DNA of 64,000 nt from assembly GCF_002993285.1 (NCBI RefSeq), contig NZ_CP027433.1:1674001-1738000 (forward strand). Direction: 5' to 3'. A program made the position numbers and the translations under genes. Position 1 is the first letter of the stretch; every line of letters begins with the position of its first letter. The DNA comes from Gordonia iterans (GTDB taxonomy: Bacteria > Actinomycetota > Actinomycetes > Mycobacteriales > Mycobacteriaceae). Under the pieces are notes generated by a model that was not told where the DNA came from, made no database searches, and saw only the letters and a list, made by a program, of their open reading frames with translations. Positions 9,009-21,586 of the stretch are shown piece by piece.

Positions 9009-12000
9009 TCAGGCGAACTCCCCGGCGAACTCGTCGATCTCGTCCTGGGTCAGATCCGCGATGAGCGAGTCTGACGGCGTGACGCCGCCGAGACCGTCGT
9101 GCGCGGCCCGGTCGTCGAGCGCGCCGAGAATCTGCGTCCATGTTCGCACGACCGCCTCCACCTGCTCGGCCCCGATCAAGGTGCTCGCCCACGAGATCTC
9201 TGCACGCAGCACGGCACCGGACTCGGTGGGCACGGTGATCGCGTTGACCTCCAGCGGATGCGAAACCGGCATGCCGGGGTCGCGCACCACGAGCAGCGGG
9301 CGGCTCGGCCACAGCGCCGAGAAGGTCTGCGCGCCTTCGCCGGTCGTCAGCCTCCCCAGGTAGTTGAACAGGACCGGCGAGGCCGGACGAGGCCGGGCGC
9401 CGGCGCGCAACTCGGTGAGCAGGCCGTACTCCAGGCCCGAGTACTGCGGTCGCGCCAGCCGTTCCTTGACCTGCTTGATCGTCGCGTCCACGGCCTCGAG
9501 CGAGGTGGGGTCGCCGTCTGCGGGCAGGTCGATCGGGACCGGCCAGAACGCGGTGAACCAGCCGACCGTCCGGGACAAGTCCGACCCCGGCGCGAGCGTC
9601 TCGTCGCGGCCGTGGCCTTCGAGGTCGACGAACAGTCGGCGGTCCTGTCGACCGTGCGCGGGACCGGCGTCGGGGCGGCCGAAGACCGCGGCGACGGCGA
9701 CGCTCAGCGTGGCGAGCAGGACCTCGGTGGGACCGGTGTTGTACAGCGTGGGAAGCGCCGAGACCACCTGCTCGGCCGGGACGTCCACCTCCCGTCGTTC
9801 CACGCGGGCGGCGGTGTCGACGGTCGGGTCGAGCGGCCGGACGGTCACGGCGATCTCACCGGGGCCGGTGCCCGGGTGTTCCCACTGCGCGGCGGTGTCC
9901 GCGATCTCGGCGGATCCGGCACGTTCTCCCAGCGTACGGGCCCACTCCCGGAAGGACGTCCCCTCGGCGGGGATCCGGGCGGCGCGGGCCGCGCTCGCCT
10001 GGTCGTAAGCGGTGCGCAGATCCTCGGTGAGGATGCGCCAGGAGACGCCGTCGACGGCCACGTGATGAGCGACGACGATCAGCGCGTCGGCGTCGCTCTC
10101 GGCGGGCAGTCCGCGGACCAGCACCGCCCGCAGCAGCGGCCCGCGCGCGGGGTCGATGCCCTGCGCGGCGTCGCGGGCGAGGGCGCGGATGCGCTCCTGC
10201 GTCCCGGCAGCGGTGCCGGACTCCGCGGTCAGCGCCACCACCTCCAGCGGGATCGGGGTGCCGGTGGGGGACGGCACCTGCAGTGCGCCGTCGTCGAGGT
10301 GCGCGCTGAACATCGGGTGAGCTGCGGCGGTGGCGGTCAGCGCCTCTCCGATCACTCCGGCGTCGGCGCCCGCCGGCACGCGCAGCACGCGGGCTTGAGC
10401 GAAGCCGGTGAGGTGACCGCCGCGGAGCACGCGGCGCATCAGCGGGGTCAGCGGGACCTCGCCGAACGCGTGAGCCGGGTCGGTCGGGGCGGTGTCCGGT
10501 GCGTCGTCGGCGGCCTCGGCGGCGAGGGCGCGGGCAGTCCGCAACTCGAACACCTGCCGGGGAGTCACGGTCAGGCCGAGCGCCCGGGCGCGCGAGGTGA
10601 CTCCGATGGCGATGATGCTGTCGCCGCCGAGACTGAAGAAGTCGTCGTCGGGGCCGACGTCGTCGAGATCCAGGAGGTCGCCGAAGATGCCGCACAGCAC
10701 CTCGGCGGGGGAGCCGCCGGCGGCCGCAGGAGCCGCCGATCGCTGAGACCACGGATCCGGCAGTGCGGCGCGATCGGTCTTGCCCGCAGGCGAGAGCGGC
10801 ACCCGCTCCACCGGAACGAAAAGCGCGGGAACCAGATGCGCGGGCGCCAGCTCGGCGACCGCGTCGCGCAGCGCGCCGAAGTCCTCATCCGCCCGGTCAC
10901 CGGCGAGGGCGACGTAGCCGACGAGGCGGCGCACTCCGTGCCGGGACGTGCGCACGTCGGCGACCACCTGGTCGAGGACCAGCCCGATCTGCTCGGCGGC
11001 GCGCGCGACGAGCGACTCGACCTCGCCGAACTCGACGCGATAGCCGGCGATCTGCACCTGTTCGTCGGACCGTCCGAGGTAGTCCAGGCTCCCGAATCGG
11101 TTCCAGCGCACCAGATCTCCGGTGCGGTACAGGCGATCGCCCGCACCGAAGGGGTTCGCGACGAAGCGTTGCGCCGTCAACGACTGCATGCGGTGATAGC
11201 CGCGGGCGAGCTGAGGGCCCGCGACGTACAGTTCGCCGGTCTCGCCCTCGGCGACCGGGTGCAGATGGCGGTCCAGCACATAGAGCGCTCCGCCAGGGGC
11301 GGGCCGGCCGATCGACGGCGCCGGCGTGTCGGCGACGCGGGCGAACGTGGTGTCCACGGTGCCCTCAGTGGGCCCGTAGAGGTTGAAGACGGTCACGTCG
11401 CCGCGGTCGGCGAGCTCGGCCCACAGGTGCGGCGGGAAGGCCTCACCTCCGGTCGAAAGACATTGCGGTATATGGCGTCCTGGCGCCGGTTCGACCATCC
11501 CCGCGCGGACATAGGCGTCCATCAGCACCGGAACGGCGTCGATGAAGTCGATCCGGTGCTCGCGGACGTAGTCGACCACGAGCTCGGCGGTCGTCACGTC
11601 GGCGCGGTCGATCAGGTGCAGAGTGTGACCGACGGTCATCCACGCCATGTAACTGACCGATGAGTCGAAGGAGAGCGTGTGCGTGCTCAGCACCCGTTGC
11701 CGCGGTCCGGTGATCGTATGGCGCCGGTGTGCGCCGAGCAGCGACGACAAGCTGCGGTGGCTCACGACGACGCCTTTGGGCAGGCCGGTGGAACCGGACG
11801 TGTAGATCACGTACGCCGCCGAGTCGGGCACCGGGTACGACGACGGGATCGGCGGCGTCGCGCGCTCGGCCGGCGGACCGTCGGCGATTCGGTCGAGGTC
11901 GAGGATCACCGTCCCGACGGGCAGCGACCCGGCGATCGCCGCGCGGCTCTGCTCGGCGACCAGCACCACCCGCGAGGCGCAGTCGGCGAGTTGGTGGGCG

Positions 12001-13676
12001 ATGCGGTCGGCGGGGTACTTCGGATCCACCGGCACGTAGGCGCCGCCCGCCCGCCAGGTGCCGTGGATCGCGGCGACCGCGGCGGCCGACGACTCGGCGA
12101 CGATCGCCACGAACTGATCGGGGCCGACACCGTGCGCTGCGAGCGCGGCGCCGATCCGGCGAGACCGTTCGGCGAGCTCGCCATAGCTCAGGAGTGAATC
12201 GTGGGCGACCAGCGCGATGTCGTCGGGACGGGCGGCCGCGGTGGCGTCGAACATCTCCAGGGTGGTGACGTCGCCCTCGGGATTCTCGCCGCCGTCACCG
12301 AGGACCAGGACCTCCGCGCGCCGGTCGGGGGTGAGCAGCCCGAACGAGGCCAGCGGGCGCTCCGAAGCCTCTGGTGCGGTGAAGGATTCGATGAACGAGA
12401 CGAGTTCGGCGAGCAGTGCGTGCAGGGCGTCCTCATCGTACGACCGGGCGTCGGCGTCGACGATCACCTCGGGCCGTCCGTCCGGGCCGATCGCCACGGT
12501 GACCGAGAAGTCCTGTACCGGCCCGCGGTCGACCGAGTGCACGACGGCACCGGGGCCGCCGAAGTCGAGGGTGCTGGCGAAGGGCTTGACATTCACGACG
12601 GTGCCGATACGGCGGGCGAAGCCGGCGGTCAGGGTGCCGCCGTCGCCGATCCGCTCGCCGCGGTGGCGCTGGTGCGCCGACAGCGGCCGCATGGCCGCCG
12701 CGGTGGCGTCGATGATCTCCTGCGCCGAGTCCGCGGGCCCGGTGGTAACGGTCAGGGGGGCCAGATTCACCGCCGAGGTGGGCACCCGGGCGGCTGCCAG
12801 CCCGAGGCGATTCATCAGGAGGAAGCCCAATGTCTGCCGTCGTTCGCCCGTACGGCGGGCCAGGTACGCGGCCACGGCGGCGGTCACCGCCGCCGGCCAG
12901 GAGCGTGTCGTGAGCTCCTTCGAAAGGCCTGTCTTGAGCTCCGTCGAAGGGCCTGTCTTGAGCTCCGTCGAAAGGCCTAGCGGGGCGATGGTCGTGCGTG
13001 CCGTGCGGACCGAGCGTGCTTGTGCCGCTTCACTTCCCGACGGCGCGGTGGCGCCTTCGGCGAGCCGGTCCGCCCAGAACTCGGCGTCGGCCCGGCACCT
13101 GTCCGAGTCGAGGTACTCCAGGTCTTGCGTCACGACGTCGCGGATCGTGCCGAGCGGGCGGCCGAGATCGTCCGCACCCGCGCGGAGGCGCCGGTAGATC
13201 TCGGCGCCCCGGCCGAACACCAGGGAGAGGCCGTAGGCATCGATCAGTGCGTGGTGGGCGGCGAGGACCCAGAACGTCCGATCACCCTGCTGCAGGATCC
13301 ACTGCTGCACTCCCGGTTCGGATGTGAGGTCGTGGGGTCGCGCCGTCCATTCCCGGATGCGCGGGTGCAGTTGCGACCACGGGTCGCCGTCGCCGGCGAG
13401 GGTTTCCGGGACGGGCGGCCCGAGCGCCCAGGCGCCCGGCAGTTGCCGGACGCGTTCGCCCGAATCGACGAATCGGGCGGTGAGCGCATCCGATTCGGTC
13501 ACCGCCAGATGCGCAGCCCGGGTGAGGGACGCGAGGTCTACCTCACCGGTCAGCTCGACCGCATCGCAGACGTTGAAGGTCGGGTTGTCCGGATCGAGCG
13601 TCTGGCCGAACCACAGTGCGGCCTGCCCCATGGTGAGGTCGATCGACGGGCCGTCCGCGGGGGAGTCGTGAGTCAT
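9009..13676 (-). CDS. NRPS 1: C-A-T-E, DHB-accepting starter module
   Basis: This is a 1555-aa one-module synthetase. The C domain (about 12-430) resembles the EntF condensation domain, which accepts [30 protein letters not shown] and [11 protein letters not shown] align by eye. Its active-site motif is HHALIDAYG, with Ala for the usual Gly. The A domain (about 465-970) has [13 protein letters not shown], and my by-eye ten-residue code is DSSDSGLVDK; the acidic residue at the 278-equivalent hints at a basic substrate such as Arg. The T domain has LGGDS (near 1017), followed by an E domain with [10 protein letters not shown] (near 1205) and DLEGHGRD, so the residue is delivered as the D-form. 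The start overlaps the NRPS2 stop by 4 nt. A 24-bp in-frame repeat interrupts the C domain near residues 233-255. Confidence 0.93.
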   Translation of the reverse strand: MTHDSPADGPSIDLTMGQAALWFGQTLDPDNPTFNVCDAVELTGEVDLASLTRAAHLAVTESDALTARFVDSGERVRQLPGAWALGPPVPETLAGDGDPWSQLHPRIREWTARPHDLTSEPGVQQWILQQGDRTFWVLAAHHALIDAYGLSLVFGRGAEIYRRLRAGADDLGRPLGTIRDVVTQDLEYLDSDRCRADAEFWADRLAEGATAPSGSEAAQARSVRTARTTIAPLGLSTELKTGPSTELKTGLSKELTTRSWPAAVTAAVAAYLARRTGERRQTLGFLLMNRLGLAAARVPTSAVNLAPLTVTTGPADSAQEIIDATAAAMRPLSAHQRHRGERIGDGGTLTAGFARRIGTVVNVKPFASTLDFGGPGAVVHSVDRGPVQDFSVTVAIGPDGRPEVIVDADARSYDEDALHALLAELVSFIESFTAPEASERPLASFGLLTPDRRAEVLVLGDGGENPEGDVTTLEMFDATAAARPDDIALVAHDSLLSYGELAERSRRIGAALAAHGVGPDQFVAIVAESSAAAVAAIHGTWRAGGAYVPVDPKYPADRIAHQLADCASRVVLVAEQSRAAIAGSLPVGTVILDLDRIADGPPAERATPPIPSSYPVPDSAAYVIYTSGSTGLPKGVVVSHRSLSSLLGAHRRHTITGPRQRVLSTHTLSFDSSVSYMAWMTVGHTLHLIDRADVTTAELVVDYVREHRIDFIDAVPVLMDAYVRAGMVEPAPGRHIPQCLSTGGEAFPPHLWAELADRGDVTVFNLYGPTEGTVDTTFARVADTPAPSIGRPAPGGALYVLDRHLHPVAEGETGELYVAGPQLARGYHRMQSLTAQRFVANPFGAGDRLYRTGDLVRWNRFGSLDYLGRSDEQVQIAGYRVEFGEVESLVARAAEQIGLVLDQVVADVRTSRHGVRRLVGYVALAGDRADEDFGALRDAVAELAPAHLVPALFVPVERVPLSPAGKTDRAALPDPWSQRSAAPAAAGGSPAEVLCGIFGDLLDLDDVGPDDDFFSLGGDSIIAIGVTSRARALGLTVTPRQVFELRTARALAAEAADDAPDTAPTDPAHAFGEVPLTPLMRRVLRGGHLTGFAQARVLRVPAGADAGVIGEALTATAAAHPMFSAHLDDGALQVPSPTGTPIPLEVVALTAESGTAAGTQERIRALARDAAQGIDPARGPLLRAVLVRGLPAESDADALIVVAHHVAVDGVSWRILTEDLRTAYDQASAARAARIPAEGTSFREWARTLGERAGSAEIADTAAQWEHPGTGPGEIAVTVRPLDPTVDTAARVERREVDVPAEQVVSALPTLYNTGPTEVLLATLSVAVAAVFGRPDAGPAHGRQDRRLFVDLEGHGRDETLAPGSDLSRTVGWFTAFWPVPIDLPADGDPTSLEAVDATIKQVKERLARPQYSGLEYGLLTELRAGARPRPASPVLFNYLGRLTTGEGAQTFSALWPSRPLLVVRDPGMPVSHPLEVNAITVPTESGAVLRAEISWASTLIGAEQVEAVVRTWTQILGALDDRAAHDGLGGVTPSDSLIADLTQDEIDEFAGEFA
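12912..12979. repeat. In-frame 24-bp repeat inside the NRPS1 C domain
   Basis: GAGCTCCGTCGAAGGGCCTG-type units start at 12912, 12936 and 12960. They encode an 8-aa repeat ([12 protein letters not shown]) at about residues 233-255. The period is a multiple of three, so the frame is kept. The sequence differs from the flanking condensation domain and probably forms a surface loop. Confidence 0.88.
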
Positions 13677-16600
13677 CGATCAGCGTCTTCCGTCTCAGCG
13701 TCTTCTGTCTCAGCGGTGTCCGGGACATCGGTGTTCAGGAAATCGGTGAAGACCGGGGCCCACGCCGCCACCGCCGCGGGCCCGAGCAAGTCGCCGTGCG
13801 GGTGATCGACCGTGACGTGGCGGGCGGGCGCCAACGCATCGCCCCAGGTGGCCAGCGAACCGGCGGGTGCGGCCTCGATGTAGAGGACGGGGACACGGAC
13901 CGGTTCCGAGGGGGTGCGGAGCCCGCGCATCACCTCCAGCGACCATCTGCTGGAGTCGAGCACCGCACCGATCAGCGCCGGATCGAGACCGGCGAAGAAG
14001 GATTCGCCGCGGCGGACCAGGTCGATCGCCTCGTCGCGGGTCAGCTCACCCGCCCGATCGGCGGGGACCTCGATTCCGAGAGCGCCGAGCGCGGCGGCGT
14101 CGGGCGAGAGCGTGTCGAGGTAGGCGAAGTACTCCGCCGGCGACTGCGCGAACGCATCGAGCAGCACCAGGGATTCCACGGTCCGGCCGCGAGCGGTCAG
14201 CTCGTCGGCCACCGCGGGCGCGAGCGAGCCGCCGAACGACCAACCGAACAGCACGATCCGGCGGTCGGGCACGGCTTCGCAGATCCGGTCCGCGAAGTAC
14301 CGAACTGCGTCCGACCCCTCCTGCGGCACAGGCAGGTCGGCGATTTGTGGCGCCTGCACGGCGTACACGCCCCGTGCGTCGGGCACATTGGGCAGCAGCT
14401 GACCGAAGGGCCAGCCGAGGCCGGTGCCCGGCGGCAACACGACGACCGGTGCGGGCGCGGGGGCTTCTCCGCCCGCTCGCTGCGCTCCCGGCGCGGGGGC
14501 TTCTCCGCCCGCTCGCTGCGCTCCCGGCGCGGGGGCTTCTCCGCCCGCTCGCTGCGCTCCCGGCGCGGGGGCTTCTCCGCCCGCTCGGAACTCGATCACC
14601 GGCGCCGTGAGGCGGTCGGCGGCGGCCGGCTGGCCGTCGAGGACCGCGGCGATCGCGGCGATGGTGGGATCGGCGAAGACCTGGGATACGGCGAGTTCGA
14701 CGTCCAGCCGGGTCCGCACGGCCTCGGCGAAGGTCATCAACTGCAGGGAGTGGGCGCCGAGATCGAACAGGTCGGCGTCGACGTCCACGGCGGGGAGCCC
14801 GAAGGTCTCGGCGGCGATCTCGGCCAGGACACGCTCCAGCAGCGAACCGGCCCGTGTCGACCCGGACGCTTCGACGGCGGGAACGGGCAGTGCCCGCAGG
14901 TCCCGTTTACCGTTGACGGTCACCGGGATCTCGTCGATCAGCGTGTACGACGACGGGATCATGTACGCAGGCAGCGTCTCTGCGAGAGTCCGGCGCAGCT
15001 TCTCGCTGCCGGGCGCGTCGTCGTCGGCCACCAGGTAGGCGGCGAGCGTCGTCGAGCCGGTCTCGGTGCGGGGAGCGACCACTGCGAGCGCGATGCCGTC
15101 GATCGCGGTCAGGGCGGCCTCCACCTCGGAGGGCTCGACGCGGTAGCCGCGGACCTTGACTTGGAAGTCGGTGCGCCCCAGGTAGTCCAGCAGCCCGTCG
15201 GGGCGCCGGCGCATCAGATCGCCGGTGCGGTAGAGGCGTCGACCGGGATCGGACGGGTGCGCGACGAAGCTCAGTGCGGTGAGCCCGGGCCGGTCGTGGT
15301 AGCCGCGCGCCAGGCCGTCGCCCTCGACGTACAGTTCGCCCGCCGTCCCGGGGGGAACGGGCCGCAGCCACGGGTCCAGCAGGTGCACCACGGTGTTGCT
15401 GATCGGCCGTCCGACGGTCGGTGTGGACGAGTCTGCGGTGCCGCCGCCCAGCGTGTTGATCGTGTACTCGGTGGGCCCGTACAGGTTGTAGCCGAGGGTG
15501 TGCTCGGCGTCGGCCAGCGCATCCCACACGCCGGTCCCGACGGCTTCGCCGCCCAGGAGAACCAGCGCCGGGCGGTGCCCGGCGACGTCGTTCAGCAGAC
15601 CCGCGCCGAGCAGGTACTCGGCGTAGGTCGGCGTGACGTTCACGACGTCGATGTGCCAGCGATCGCAGTAGGCGACCAGCGCTTCGGGGTCGCGCCGCAG
15701 GTCCTCGTCGCACACGTGGACGGTGTGCCCGTAAGTGAGCCACAGCAGCTCTTCCCACGACATGTCGAAGGCGAACGACACCGTGTGCGCGACGGTGAGG
15801 CGCTCGTACTTCGAGAGCGCGACGGACGGCCGGAAGATCTCGTCCTCGTGGTTGAGGTACATGTTGGTGAGGCCGCGATAGCCGGTGACCACGCCCTTGG
15901 GCTTGCCGGTGGAACCCGAGGTGTAGATCAGGTAGGCCGGGTGGTCGAGGCGACCGGGGCGGTCGTGCGCGAACAGGCCGAGTTCGGCGTCGTCGAGCGG
16001 TCCGGCGGGCAGGTCGTCGAGGCGCTCACGGACCTGCCGGTCCCGCAGATCGAGGGGCGACGGGCCCTCGGCGAAGACGTGCGCGAGAGCGTCGTCGTCG
16101 GCCCCGGCGGTCAGCGCCGCCACCGGCCGCGCGTCGTCGACCAGCCCCCGCAGCCGTTCGGCCGGATGGACCAGTTCCAGCGGCAGATAGGCGGCGCCCG
16201 TGCGGAGCACCGCGAACAGTGAGACGACCATCTCGGCGGACCGTTCGATCGCCAGGGCGACGACGGTTTCCGGCCCCGCGCCGTGGCCGATCAGCAGGCG
16301 CGCGAGCCGATTGATCTCGGCGTCGAGCTGCCCGAAAGTGAGAGTGGCGTCGCCGAAGACGAGCGCCGGGGCATCGGGCTGCCGAGCGGCGGTGGCGGCG
16401 AGCATCTCCGACACCGACAGCTCGGGCACGGCCAGTTCGCGGCCGTGCTGCGGCGGTTCTGCGGCGGTGATCGGCAACTGAGCCAGCCGGGTCTGATCGG
16501 CGTCCGGGCGCGCGAGCGCGGCGAGGACGGCGACGAGGTCGGCGGCCAGGCCTGCGGCCGTCGCGTCGTCGATCAGGTCCGAGCGGGTCTCCACTGCCAG

Positions 16601-19600
16601 TGCGAGTTCGCGCCCGGGCGTGACCACCACGGTCAGCGCGAAGTGCGTGTGGTCCTCGCTCTCATGGCCGATCACTCCGTACTGAGCGCCGAGTTGGTCG
16701 TCGGCGATGAAGTTCTGCAACACGAGGAGGACGTCGAAGAGCGCAGGAGTTCTTGCCGCAGAGGCGATCTCACCCAGGCTCAGCCATTCGTGCCCGAGCA
16801 GGTCCAGGCGGCCGGACTGCTGTTCGCGGAGGAACTCGCCGACGGCCGCATCGGGCCGGAGCCGTGCGCGCACCGGAACGGTGTTGAGGAACATGCCGAT
16901 GGCGGTGTCGGCTCCGTCGACCTCGGACGGGCGACCGGCCACGGTCTGCCCGATCACGGTGTCGGTCCGCCCGGCCCAGCGGCCGGTCACCAGGGCGAGC
17001 GCGGTCACCAGAACGGTGTTGAGGGTGACTCCGGCGCGCTGGGCGGTCGCGGCGAGCCCTTGCGAGCATGCTTCGCTCAGCGATTGCTTGAGCACGCGGG
17101 TGCCGCCGCGCACCACCGGGTCGGCCCCGGGGCGCAGGAGGGAGGGCTCGTCGTAGCCGTCGAGGTACGACGTCCACGCCGCGAGCGCCGCCGCCCGGTC
17201 GCGTTCGCCGATCCAGCGGAGGTACCGCGCGAATACCGGCTCGGCGTCGGCCGCGGCGGCCGGGGAGATGCCCGCGTACTGCTCGAGCAGGCCCCCGATG
17301 AAGATGCCGTTGGACCAGCCGTCCCACACCAGGAAGCGCCGCGAGACGACGAGCCGGTCGCCGTCGTCGCGCCGGACATGCGTGACGCGCCAGAGCGGCG
17401 GCGCGTCCAGCGCGAAGGGCCGCGTCTTGTCGGCGGCGACCAGCCGGTCTTCGGCGGCGGCGAGCTCGGAACCGGTCAGGCCGCGCAGGTCGGTGGTCTC
17501 CAGCGGCGGGGCGGGATCGTCGACGACGAACTGCACCGGTGCCGGCACGCCGTCGTGGGTGAAGCCCGCGCACAGCGTGGGGTGCAGGGTCATCAGCGCG
17601 GTCAGCGCCCGGTACAACCGCGCGGGCTCCAGTGCCCGGTCGAAGGTCAGGGTGAACTGTGCGTTGTAGACGTCCAGGTCGCCCGACACCGCGGACTGGA
17701 AGTACAGGCCCTCCTGCAGCGGGGAGAGGCCCCACACCGCGCTGATCGGGAGCGGAGTGCGCGCCCGGAGCGTGGTCAGCTCGGCCTCGGTGAGCCGCAC
17801 GCCGACCAGATCGCCGACGCCGGGACCGGGATGATTGACCGGATCCGCCGCGGCCGCGGAGAGCAGCTCGAGAGCGCGCGGCAGGGCTTCGAGGAAGGCA
17901 TCGCGGTCGGCCCCTGCTGGCGCTTGCGAGCGCAGTTCGACGATCAGCGCGTCGTCGTGGAGGGCGACGGTCAGATCCGGCGCGTCCGTCCCGTCCGGGC
18001 CCGGACGCACGACGGTCAGGTCTCGCACGTCGTCGATCCGGATGCGATAGCCGGGCGCCTGCACGGCGAGCACCGGACCGGCCTGGGGGTGCAGGTAGCG
18101 GAGCAGCCCGTAGTCGGCGGCGGTCCGCGCCAGGCTCTCCCGGGTGCGGGTCAGCGCCCGGGCGGGGTCGGCGCCCGCCCAGAGCGGGGTGGGCGTGCGG
18201 ACGCCGAGTGGAAGCGTGCTGCGGGCGCCCGGGTGCTCTCGGCCCTCCCGGAACAGCTCGACGACCACCTCGGTCGCCTCGTCGCCGGCATCGGCGCGCG
18301 CCAGTCCCGCGGCCAGGCCGATCAGGGCCAGCCCGGTTCCGGCGACGTTCAGCCCGGCGGCGTGGAACGGCTTCGCGGCCGGCCGGGTCAGCACGACCGC
18401 GGCGGGTTCGGTGCGGGGCGCCCGCGCAGCGGTGCGCTCGGCGATCCGGCGCCAGGTGTCGAGTTCCTGGAGCACGTCGGCGTCCAATGCGCGGTCGGCG
18501 TAGTGGCCGATCAGGTACTCCGGGTCCTCGGCGGACGGAAGTGCCAGCGGCATCACGTGGGCCACGGAACGCCAGGCGGCCGCGAAGTCCGCGGCCAGCA
18601 GGCGGCGGCCGGGAGGGTCGACGATCAGCGGATGCGCGGAGACGATCAGGTCGCCGGGCTGGCGCCCGCGGCGGGGCAGCCACGCCATCACGACGCCGCC
18701 CGCACCGCGGTCCGTCCACTGCTCGTCGAGCAGGCGAGGCAGGACGGTCCCGCGGGGGGCTTCCTCGAGGACGGTCAGCGCCGCACCGTCGGGGGCGAGC
18801 CCGGGAACGTACTCCCACAGTCCGGGCGCGAGGCGTTCGGCGCGCAGCGCGAGTTCGGGGTGCGCCGCGACGACGGCGTCGATCACCGCGCGCACCTGCG
18901 CCGCTTCGGCACGCGGCGGCGTCGGTACCGAGAACACGGTCGCGGCCGCCGACAGCGCTGCGGCGGGTTCGGGCGAGTCGGGCTCTGCCGCGCCGTCGGG
19001 ATCGTCGTGCACGACGACCCACTCCTCGGTACCGGGCAGAGTGCCGCTCAGGGGCAGACCCTCCGGGGCGCCCGGACGCGCGGCGGGCGGGGTCGTCGCG
19101 GGCAGCACCGCCGACACCGGAGGGCCGATCACGGTCTCCGGTGCGGTGAGGAGCGCGCGCAGGTACGCGGCGAACTCGTCGGCGGCCGCGGCCGTCTCGG
19201 TGCGCCGGGCGCCGGGACCGTGGAAGTACACGGCGACGCTGCGCGCCGCGGCGTCGACCTCGAAGAAGACGTCGATGTCGCCGGTGGGCCCGGAGGAGAG
19301 GATCTCCAAGCGCGCGTCGAGGCCGGCGGCGGCGAACGCGCGGGCGCTGATCGGAAGGATGTTGGCCCCCACACCGAGCGGCGTGACGGGTGCACCGGAG
19401 TCGATGAGGGCGCGCCGGAGGTCCTCGCCCCGGAACCGACTGTGCGGCGCCGCCGCGCTCAGAGTGGCGTCGACGTCGCCGGCCAGTTGTCGCCAGGTGG
19501 CGCCGGCCCGGATCCGGACCCGCAGCGGAAGCACCGTCGCGAGAGTGCCGATGTGGGCGCGCAGGTCGGCGGTGGTCCGGCCGGACATCGGCGTGGCGAG

Positions 19601-20455
19601 GAGGAGGTCGTGGTGGCCTGTGCGGCGGTACAGGAAGCCGGCGAGGGCGGCCATCAGCAGGCCTGCGGTGCGGACTCCGAGTGCGCGGGCCTGCCGGTAG
19701 AGCGCGGCGTGTTCGTCCTCGGTCAGCGGCACGGCGAGGATCTCGGCGCGCCGGGCCGCGGGCTCGGCTCCCACCAGCAGACGCGGGGGCACCGGTGAGC
19801 CGCCCGCGAGGTGGTCGAGCCAGAACTCCTGGTCGGCGGCGAACTGGGCCGACGCGCGATACTCCTGATCGGAGGCGGTCAGGGTCTGCAGCGCCCACGA
19901 CGTGTCGGTGCGGTCCTCGGCGTCGCGACGGGCGCCTGCCGCGTGACGGCCGTAGCGGGTGAGCGCCGCCGACAGGAGCAGCCCGACGGCGGTGCCGTCG
20001 AGCACCAGATGGTGGGCCGAGAGGTAGGCCAGGGTGTGGTCGTCGCCGACCCGCAGCAGGCTCGCCCGGATGAGCGGGCCCGCCGCGGTGTCGAAGGGGT
20101 CGAGGAGTGCGGCGTCGATCCAGGCCCGCGCCGCGGACTCCGGGTCGGTCTTCCCCCGCAAGTCGATCACCTCGCACGGGGGGAGACGATCGATCACCTC
20201 CTGGTGCACCTCGCCGCCCGCGATCACGAAGCGGACGCGCGCCGCCTCCGACCGGGCCGCGGTGGCGTCGATGGCCTCCGCGAGCGCGGCGAGGTCCACC
20301 GGCCCGCGCATGTGGGCGACCAGCGCCGTGGTGTACGCGGTGGCGTCGTCGGTGGCCTGATCGGCCATCCAGATCTCGCGTTGCGCCGCGGTGAGCGGAG
20401 CACGGAGGAGCCGATCGTCACCGGCGAGGGCGGGGGAAGACTGATCCAGGGTCAT
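13673..20455 (-). CDS. NRPS 2: C - degenerate E - mutated C - A(Orn) - T - TE
   Basis: This is a 2260-aa terminal synthetase. The first C domain (HHLVLDGTA near 148) resembles EntF and other starter C domains ([20 protein letters not shown]). No A or T domain follows. Instead residues about 480-870 look like an epimerization domain whose HHxxxDG reads [10 protein letters not shown]. The next C domain (about 880-1310) has [10 protein letters not shown], both active-site His replaced by Arg. The A domain (about 1345-1855) carries [13 protein letters not shown], and its by-eye code is DMENLGLINK, the known ornithine/hydroxyornithine code. The T domain has LGAHS near 1901, and the TE has GWSFGGS near 2072, LLDAF and HPHGD. 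A four-copy 12-aa repeat lies in the T-TE linker. The ATG shares its A with the preceding lipoprotein stop (TGATG). Confidence 0.9.
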   Translation of the reverse strand: MTLDQSSPALAGDDRLLRAPLTAAQREIWMADQATDDATAYTTALVAHMRGPVDLAALAEAIDATAARSEAARVRFVIAGGEVHQEVIDRLPPCEVIDLRGKTDPESAARAWIDAALLDPFDTAAGPLIRASLLRVGDDHTLAYLSAHHLVLDGTAVGLLLSAALTRYGRHAAGARRDAEDRTDTSWALQTLTASDQEYRASAQFAADQEFWLDHLAGGSPVPPRLLVGAEPAARRAEILAVPLTEDEHAALYRQARALGVRTAGLLMAALAGFLYRRTGHHDLLLATPMSGRTTADLRAHIGTLATVLPLRVRIRAGATWRQLAGDVDATLSAAAPHSRFRGEDLRRALIDSGAPVTPLGVGANILPISARAFAAAGLDARLEILSSGPTGDIDVFFEVDAAARSVAVYFHGPGARRTETAAAADEFAAYLRALLTAPETVIGPPVSAVLPATTPPAARPGAPEGLPLSGTLPGTEEWVVVHDDPDGAAEPDSPEPAAALSAAATVFSVPTPPRAEAAQVRAVIDAVVAAHPELALRAERLAPGLWEYVPGLAPDGAALTVLEEAPRGTVLPRLLDEQWTDRGAGGVVMAWLPRRGRQPGDLIVSAHPLIVDPPGRRLLAADFAAAWRSVAHVMPLALPSAEDPEYLIGHYADRALDADVLQELDTWRRIAERTAARAPRTEPAAVVLTRPAAKPFHAAGLNVAGTGLALIGLAAGLARADAGDEATEVVVELFREGREHPGARSTLPLGVRTPTPLWAGADPARALTRTRESLARTAADYGLLRYLHPQAGPVLAVQAPGYRIRIDDVRDLTVVRPGPDGTDAPDLTVALHDDALIVELRSQAPAGADRDAFLEALPRALELLSAAAADPVNHPGPGVGDLVGVRLTEAELTTLRARTPLPISAVWGLSPLQEGLYFQSAVSGDLDVYNAQFTLTFDRALEPARLYRALTALMTLHPTLCAGFTHDGVPAPVQFVVDDPAPPLETTDLRGLTGSELAAAEDRLVAADKTRPFALDAPPLWRVTHVRRDDGDRLVVSRRFLVWDGWSNGIFIGGLLEQYAGISPAAAADAEPVFARYLRWIGERDRAAALAAWTSYLDGYDEPSLLRPGADPVVRGGTRVLKQSLSEACSQGLAATAQRAGVTLNTVLVTALALVTGRWAGRTDTVIGQTVAGRPSEVDGADTAIGMFLNTVPVRARLRPDAAVGEFLREQQSGRLDLLGHEWLSLGEIASAARTPALFDVLLVLQNFIADDQLGAQYGVIGHESEDHTHFALTVVVTPGRELALAVETRSDLIDDATAAGLAADLVAVLAALARPDADQTRLAQLPITAAEPPQHGRELAVPELSVSEMLAATAARQPDAPALVFGDATLTFGQLDAEINRLARLLIGHGAGPETVVALAIERSAEMVVSLFAVLRTGAAYLPLELVHPAERLRGLVDDARPVAALTAGADDDALAHVFAEGPSPLDLRDRQVRERLDDLPAGPLDDAELGLFAHDRPGRLDHPAYLIYTSGSTGKPKGVVTGYRGLTNMYLNHEDEIFRPSVALSKYERLTVAHTVSFAFDMSWEELLWLTYGHTVHVCDEDLRRDPEALVAYCDRWHIDVVNVTPTYAEYLLGAGLLNDVAGHRPALVLLGGEAVGTGVWDALADAEHTLGYNLYGPTEYTINTLGGGTADSSTPTVGRPISNTVVHLLDPWLRPVPPGTAGELYVEGDGLARGYHDRPGLTALSFVAHPSDPGRRLYRTGDLMRRRPDGLLDYLGRTDFQVKVRGYRVEPSEVEAALTAIDGIALAVVAPRTETGSTTLAAYLVADDDAPGSEKLRRTLAETLPAYMIPSSYTLIDEIPVTVNGKRDLRALPVPAVEASGSTRAGSLLERVLAEIAAETFGLPAVDVDADLFDLGAHSLQLMTFAEAVRTRLDVELAVSQVFADPTIAAIAAVLDGQPAAADRLTAPVIEFRAGGEAPAPGAQRAGGEAPAPGAQRAGGEAPAPGAQRAGGEAPAPAPVVVLPPGTGLGWPFGQLLPNVPDARGVYAVQAPQIADLPVPQEGSDAVRYFADRICEAVPDRRIVLFGWSFGGSLAPAVADELTARGRTVESLVLLDAFAQSPAEYFAYLDTLSPDAAALGALGIEVPADRAGELTRDEAIDLVRRGESFFAGLDPALIGAVLDSSRWSLEVMRGLRTPSEPVRVPVLYIEAAPAGSLATWGDALAPARHVTVDHPHGDLLGPAAVAAWAPVFTDFLNTDVPDTAETEDAETEDADR
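14461..14590. repeat. In-frame 36-bp repeat in the NRPS2 T-TE linker
   Basis: GGGCTTCTCC starts units at 14461, 14497, 14533 and 14569, exactly 36 bp apart. The reading frame encodes a 12-aa Gly/Ala/Pro-rich unit ([12 protein letters not shown]) between the carrier and thioesterase domains, about residues 1955-2000. The copies are nearly identical at DNA level, which suggests recent expansion. Confidence 0.92.
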
Positions 20456-21486
20456 CAGTCGACGGGCTTCGCGTCCTTCACCGCGGCGGCGATGTCCTGC
20501 GCCTGCAGTTCCACCGCGCCCGTGGTGTAGGCGTACGGCGTGCGGTAGGCGAACAAGTTTCCCTTCTGGACCGCCGGCAGCGCCTTGAATGCGGGGTTGT
20601 CCAGAAGCGCTTTGGTGCGGGCCGTCGGGTTGCCTTCCAGGTCGGCCTCGAAGAACAGCACGTTGGCCGACGACAGGCGGTTCAGGCCCTCCAGCGAGAC
20701 CTGCTCGTTGTAGCGGGCGGGGTTCTGGTCGACGCCGTTGAAGTACGTCAGACCGGCCAGCTCGAGACGCTGGTAGACCAGCGACTTGTTGGTCGCGATC
20801 TGGAAGGTGCCCGGCTCGGCCGAACCCTCGACGAAGGCCACGGAGCCGAGCTCGGCGATCGCGTCCTTGTTGTCGGTGCCGATCGACTTGAGCTGGTCGT
20901 CCAGACCCTTCAGCTTGTCCTTGGCGAACTCGCCGCAGCCGATCGAGTCGGCGACGTTCTGGTAGTTGCTCCAGACCTGGGTCGGCTCCTGGATCTCGAA
21001 GGCCACCGTCGGGGCCGCGACCTTGTTCATCTCGTTGACCGCCAGCCGGTCCGCGACGTCCTTGCGGACGTAGGTGATCACCATGTCGGGATCGAGCGAC
21101 AGCACCTTCTCGGTGTTCACACCGGAGGTGATGGATCCGATGTCCGGGACGTCTTTGACCTGCTCGAGCTGCTCGGGGGTGGCGTTCTGCTTGTAGTCGT
21201 CGAGCATGCCGACCGGCTTGACCCCCATGTCCAGCAACTGGGTGCCCACGAGCCAGCCGGAGATGATCCGCTGCGGTGCCGCCGGCACCTCGACGTCGCC
21301 GAGGAAAGTACCGGTGACGGTGCGCTCGCCGGTCAGATCGCCGGTGGCGCAGGGGACCGCCGGATTGGAACCGGTGGTGGAGGCGGTGTCGTCGCCGCTG
21401 CTGCTGCACGCGGCGAGCAGGGTGCCGGTGGCGAGCAGAGCCGCTGCCAGGCGCACCCGGCGACGCAGGTGGGGAGTGGTTGCCAT
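20455..21486 (-). CDS. Iron-siderophore ABC transporter substrate-binding lipoprotein
   Basis: This 343-aa FepB/FhuD-type periplasmic-binding protein is anchored to the outer face of the membrane and would capture the ferric siderophore. The lipobox LLAAC places the acylated Cys at residue 27. The two-lobed receptor fold is recognisable from [22 protein letters not shown] and [16 protein letters not shown]. The ATG at 21486 is chosen because AAGGAA lies at good spacing and it gives a correct signal peptide; the open frame extends 26 codons further without these features. It begins the operon lipoprotein-NRPS2-NRPS1 and has an iron box about 80 bp upstream. Confidence 0.94.
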   Translation of the reverse strand: MATTPHLRRRVRLAAALLATGTLLAACSSSGDDTASTTGSNPAVPCATGDLTGERTVTGTFLGDVEVPAAPQRIISGWLVGTQLLDMGVKPVGMLDDYKQNATPEQLEQVKDVPDIGSITSGVNTEKVLSLDPDMVITYVRKDVADRLAVNEMNKVAAPTVAFEIQEPTQVWSNYQNVADSIGCGEFAKDKLKGLDDQLKSIGTDNKDAIAELGSVAFVEGSAEPGTFQIATNKSLVYQRLELAGLTYFNGVDQNPARYNEQVSLEGLNRLSSANVLFFEADLEGNPTARTKALLDNPAFKALPAVQKGNLFAYRTPYAYTTGAVELQAQDIAAAVKDAKPVD

Positions 21487-21567
21487 CGTGAGGATTCCTT
21501 CACTGATTGGTGCCGAGGACTCGGCGGGTGGGCGGCCGTCCGGGCGTTCCCGCCCCCAGGCCATTGT

Positions 21568-21586
21568 TAAGGGTAGGGTAACCTAC
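21568..21586 (-). promoter_or_regulatory. IdeR/DmdR iron box upstream of lipoprotein-NRPS2-NRPS1
   Basis: TAAGGGTAGGGTAACCTAC matches 15 of 19 consensus positions. It overlaps the stop codon of NRPS3 (21585-21583), so it gives the downstream receptor and NRPS2/1 genes their own iron-controlled promoter rather than relying on read-through. Confidence 0.85.

Noticed and set aside
18200..19700. Several plus-strand open frames antisense to NRPS2 and other NRPSs
   Set aside because: They are frame shadows in GC-rich DNA; no motif or ribosome site supports them.
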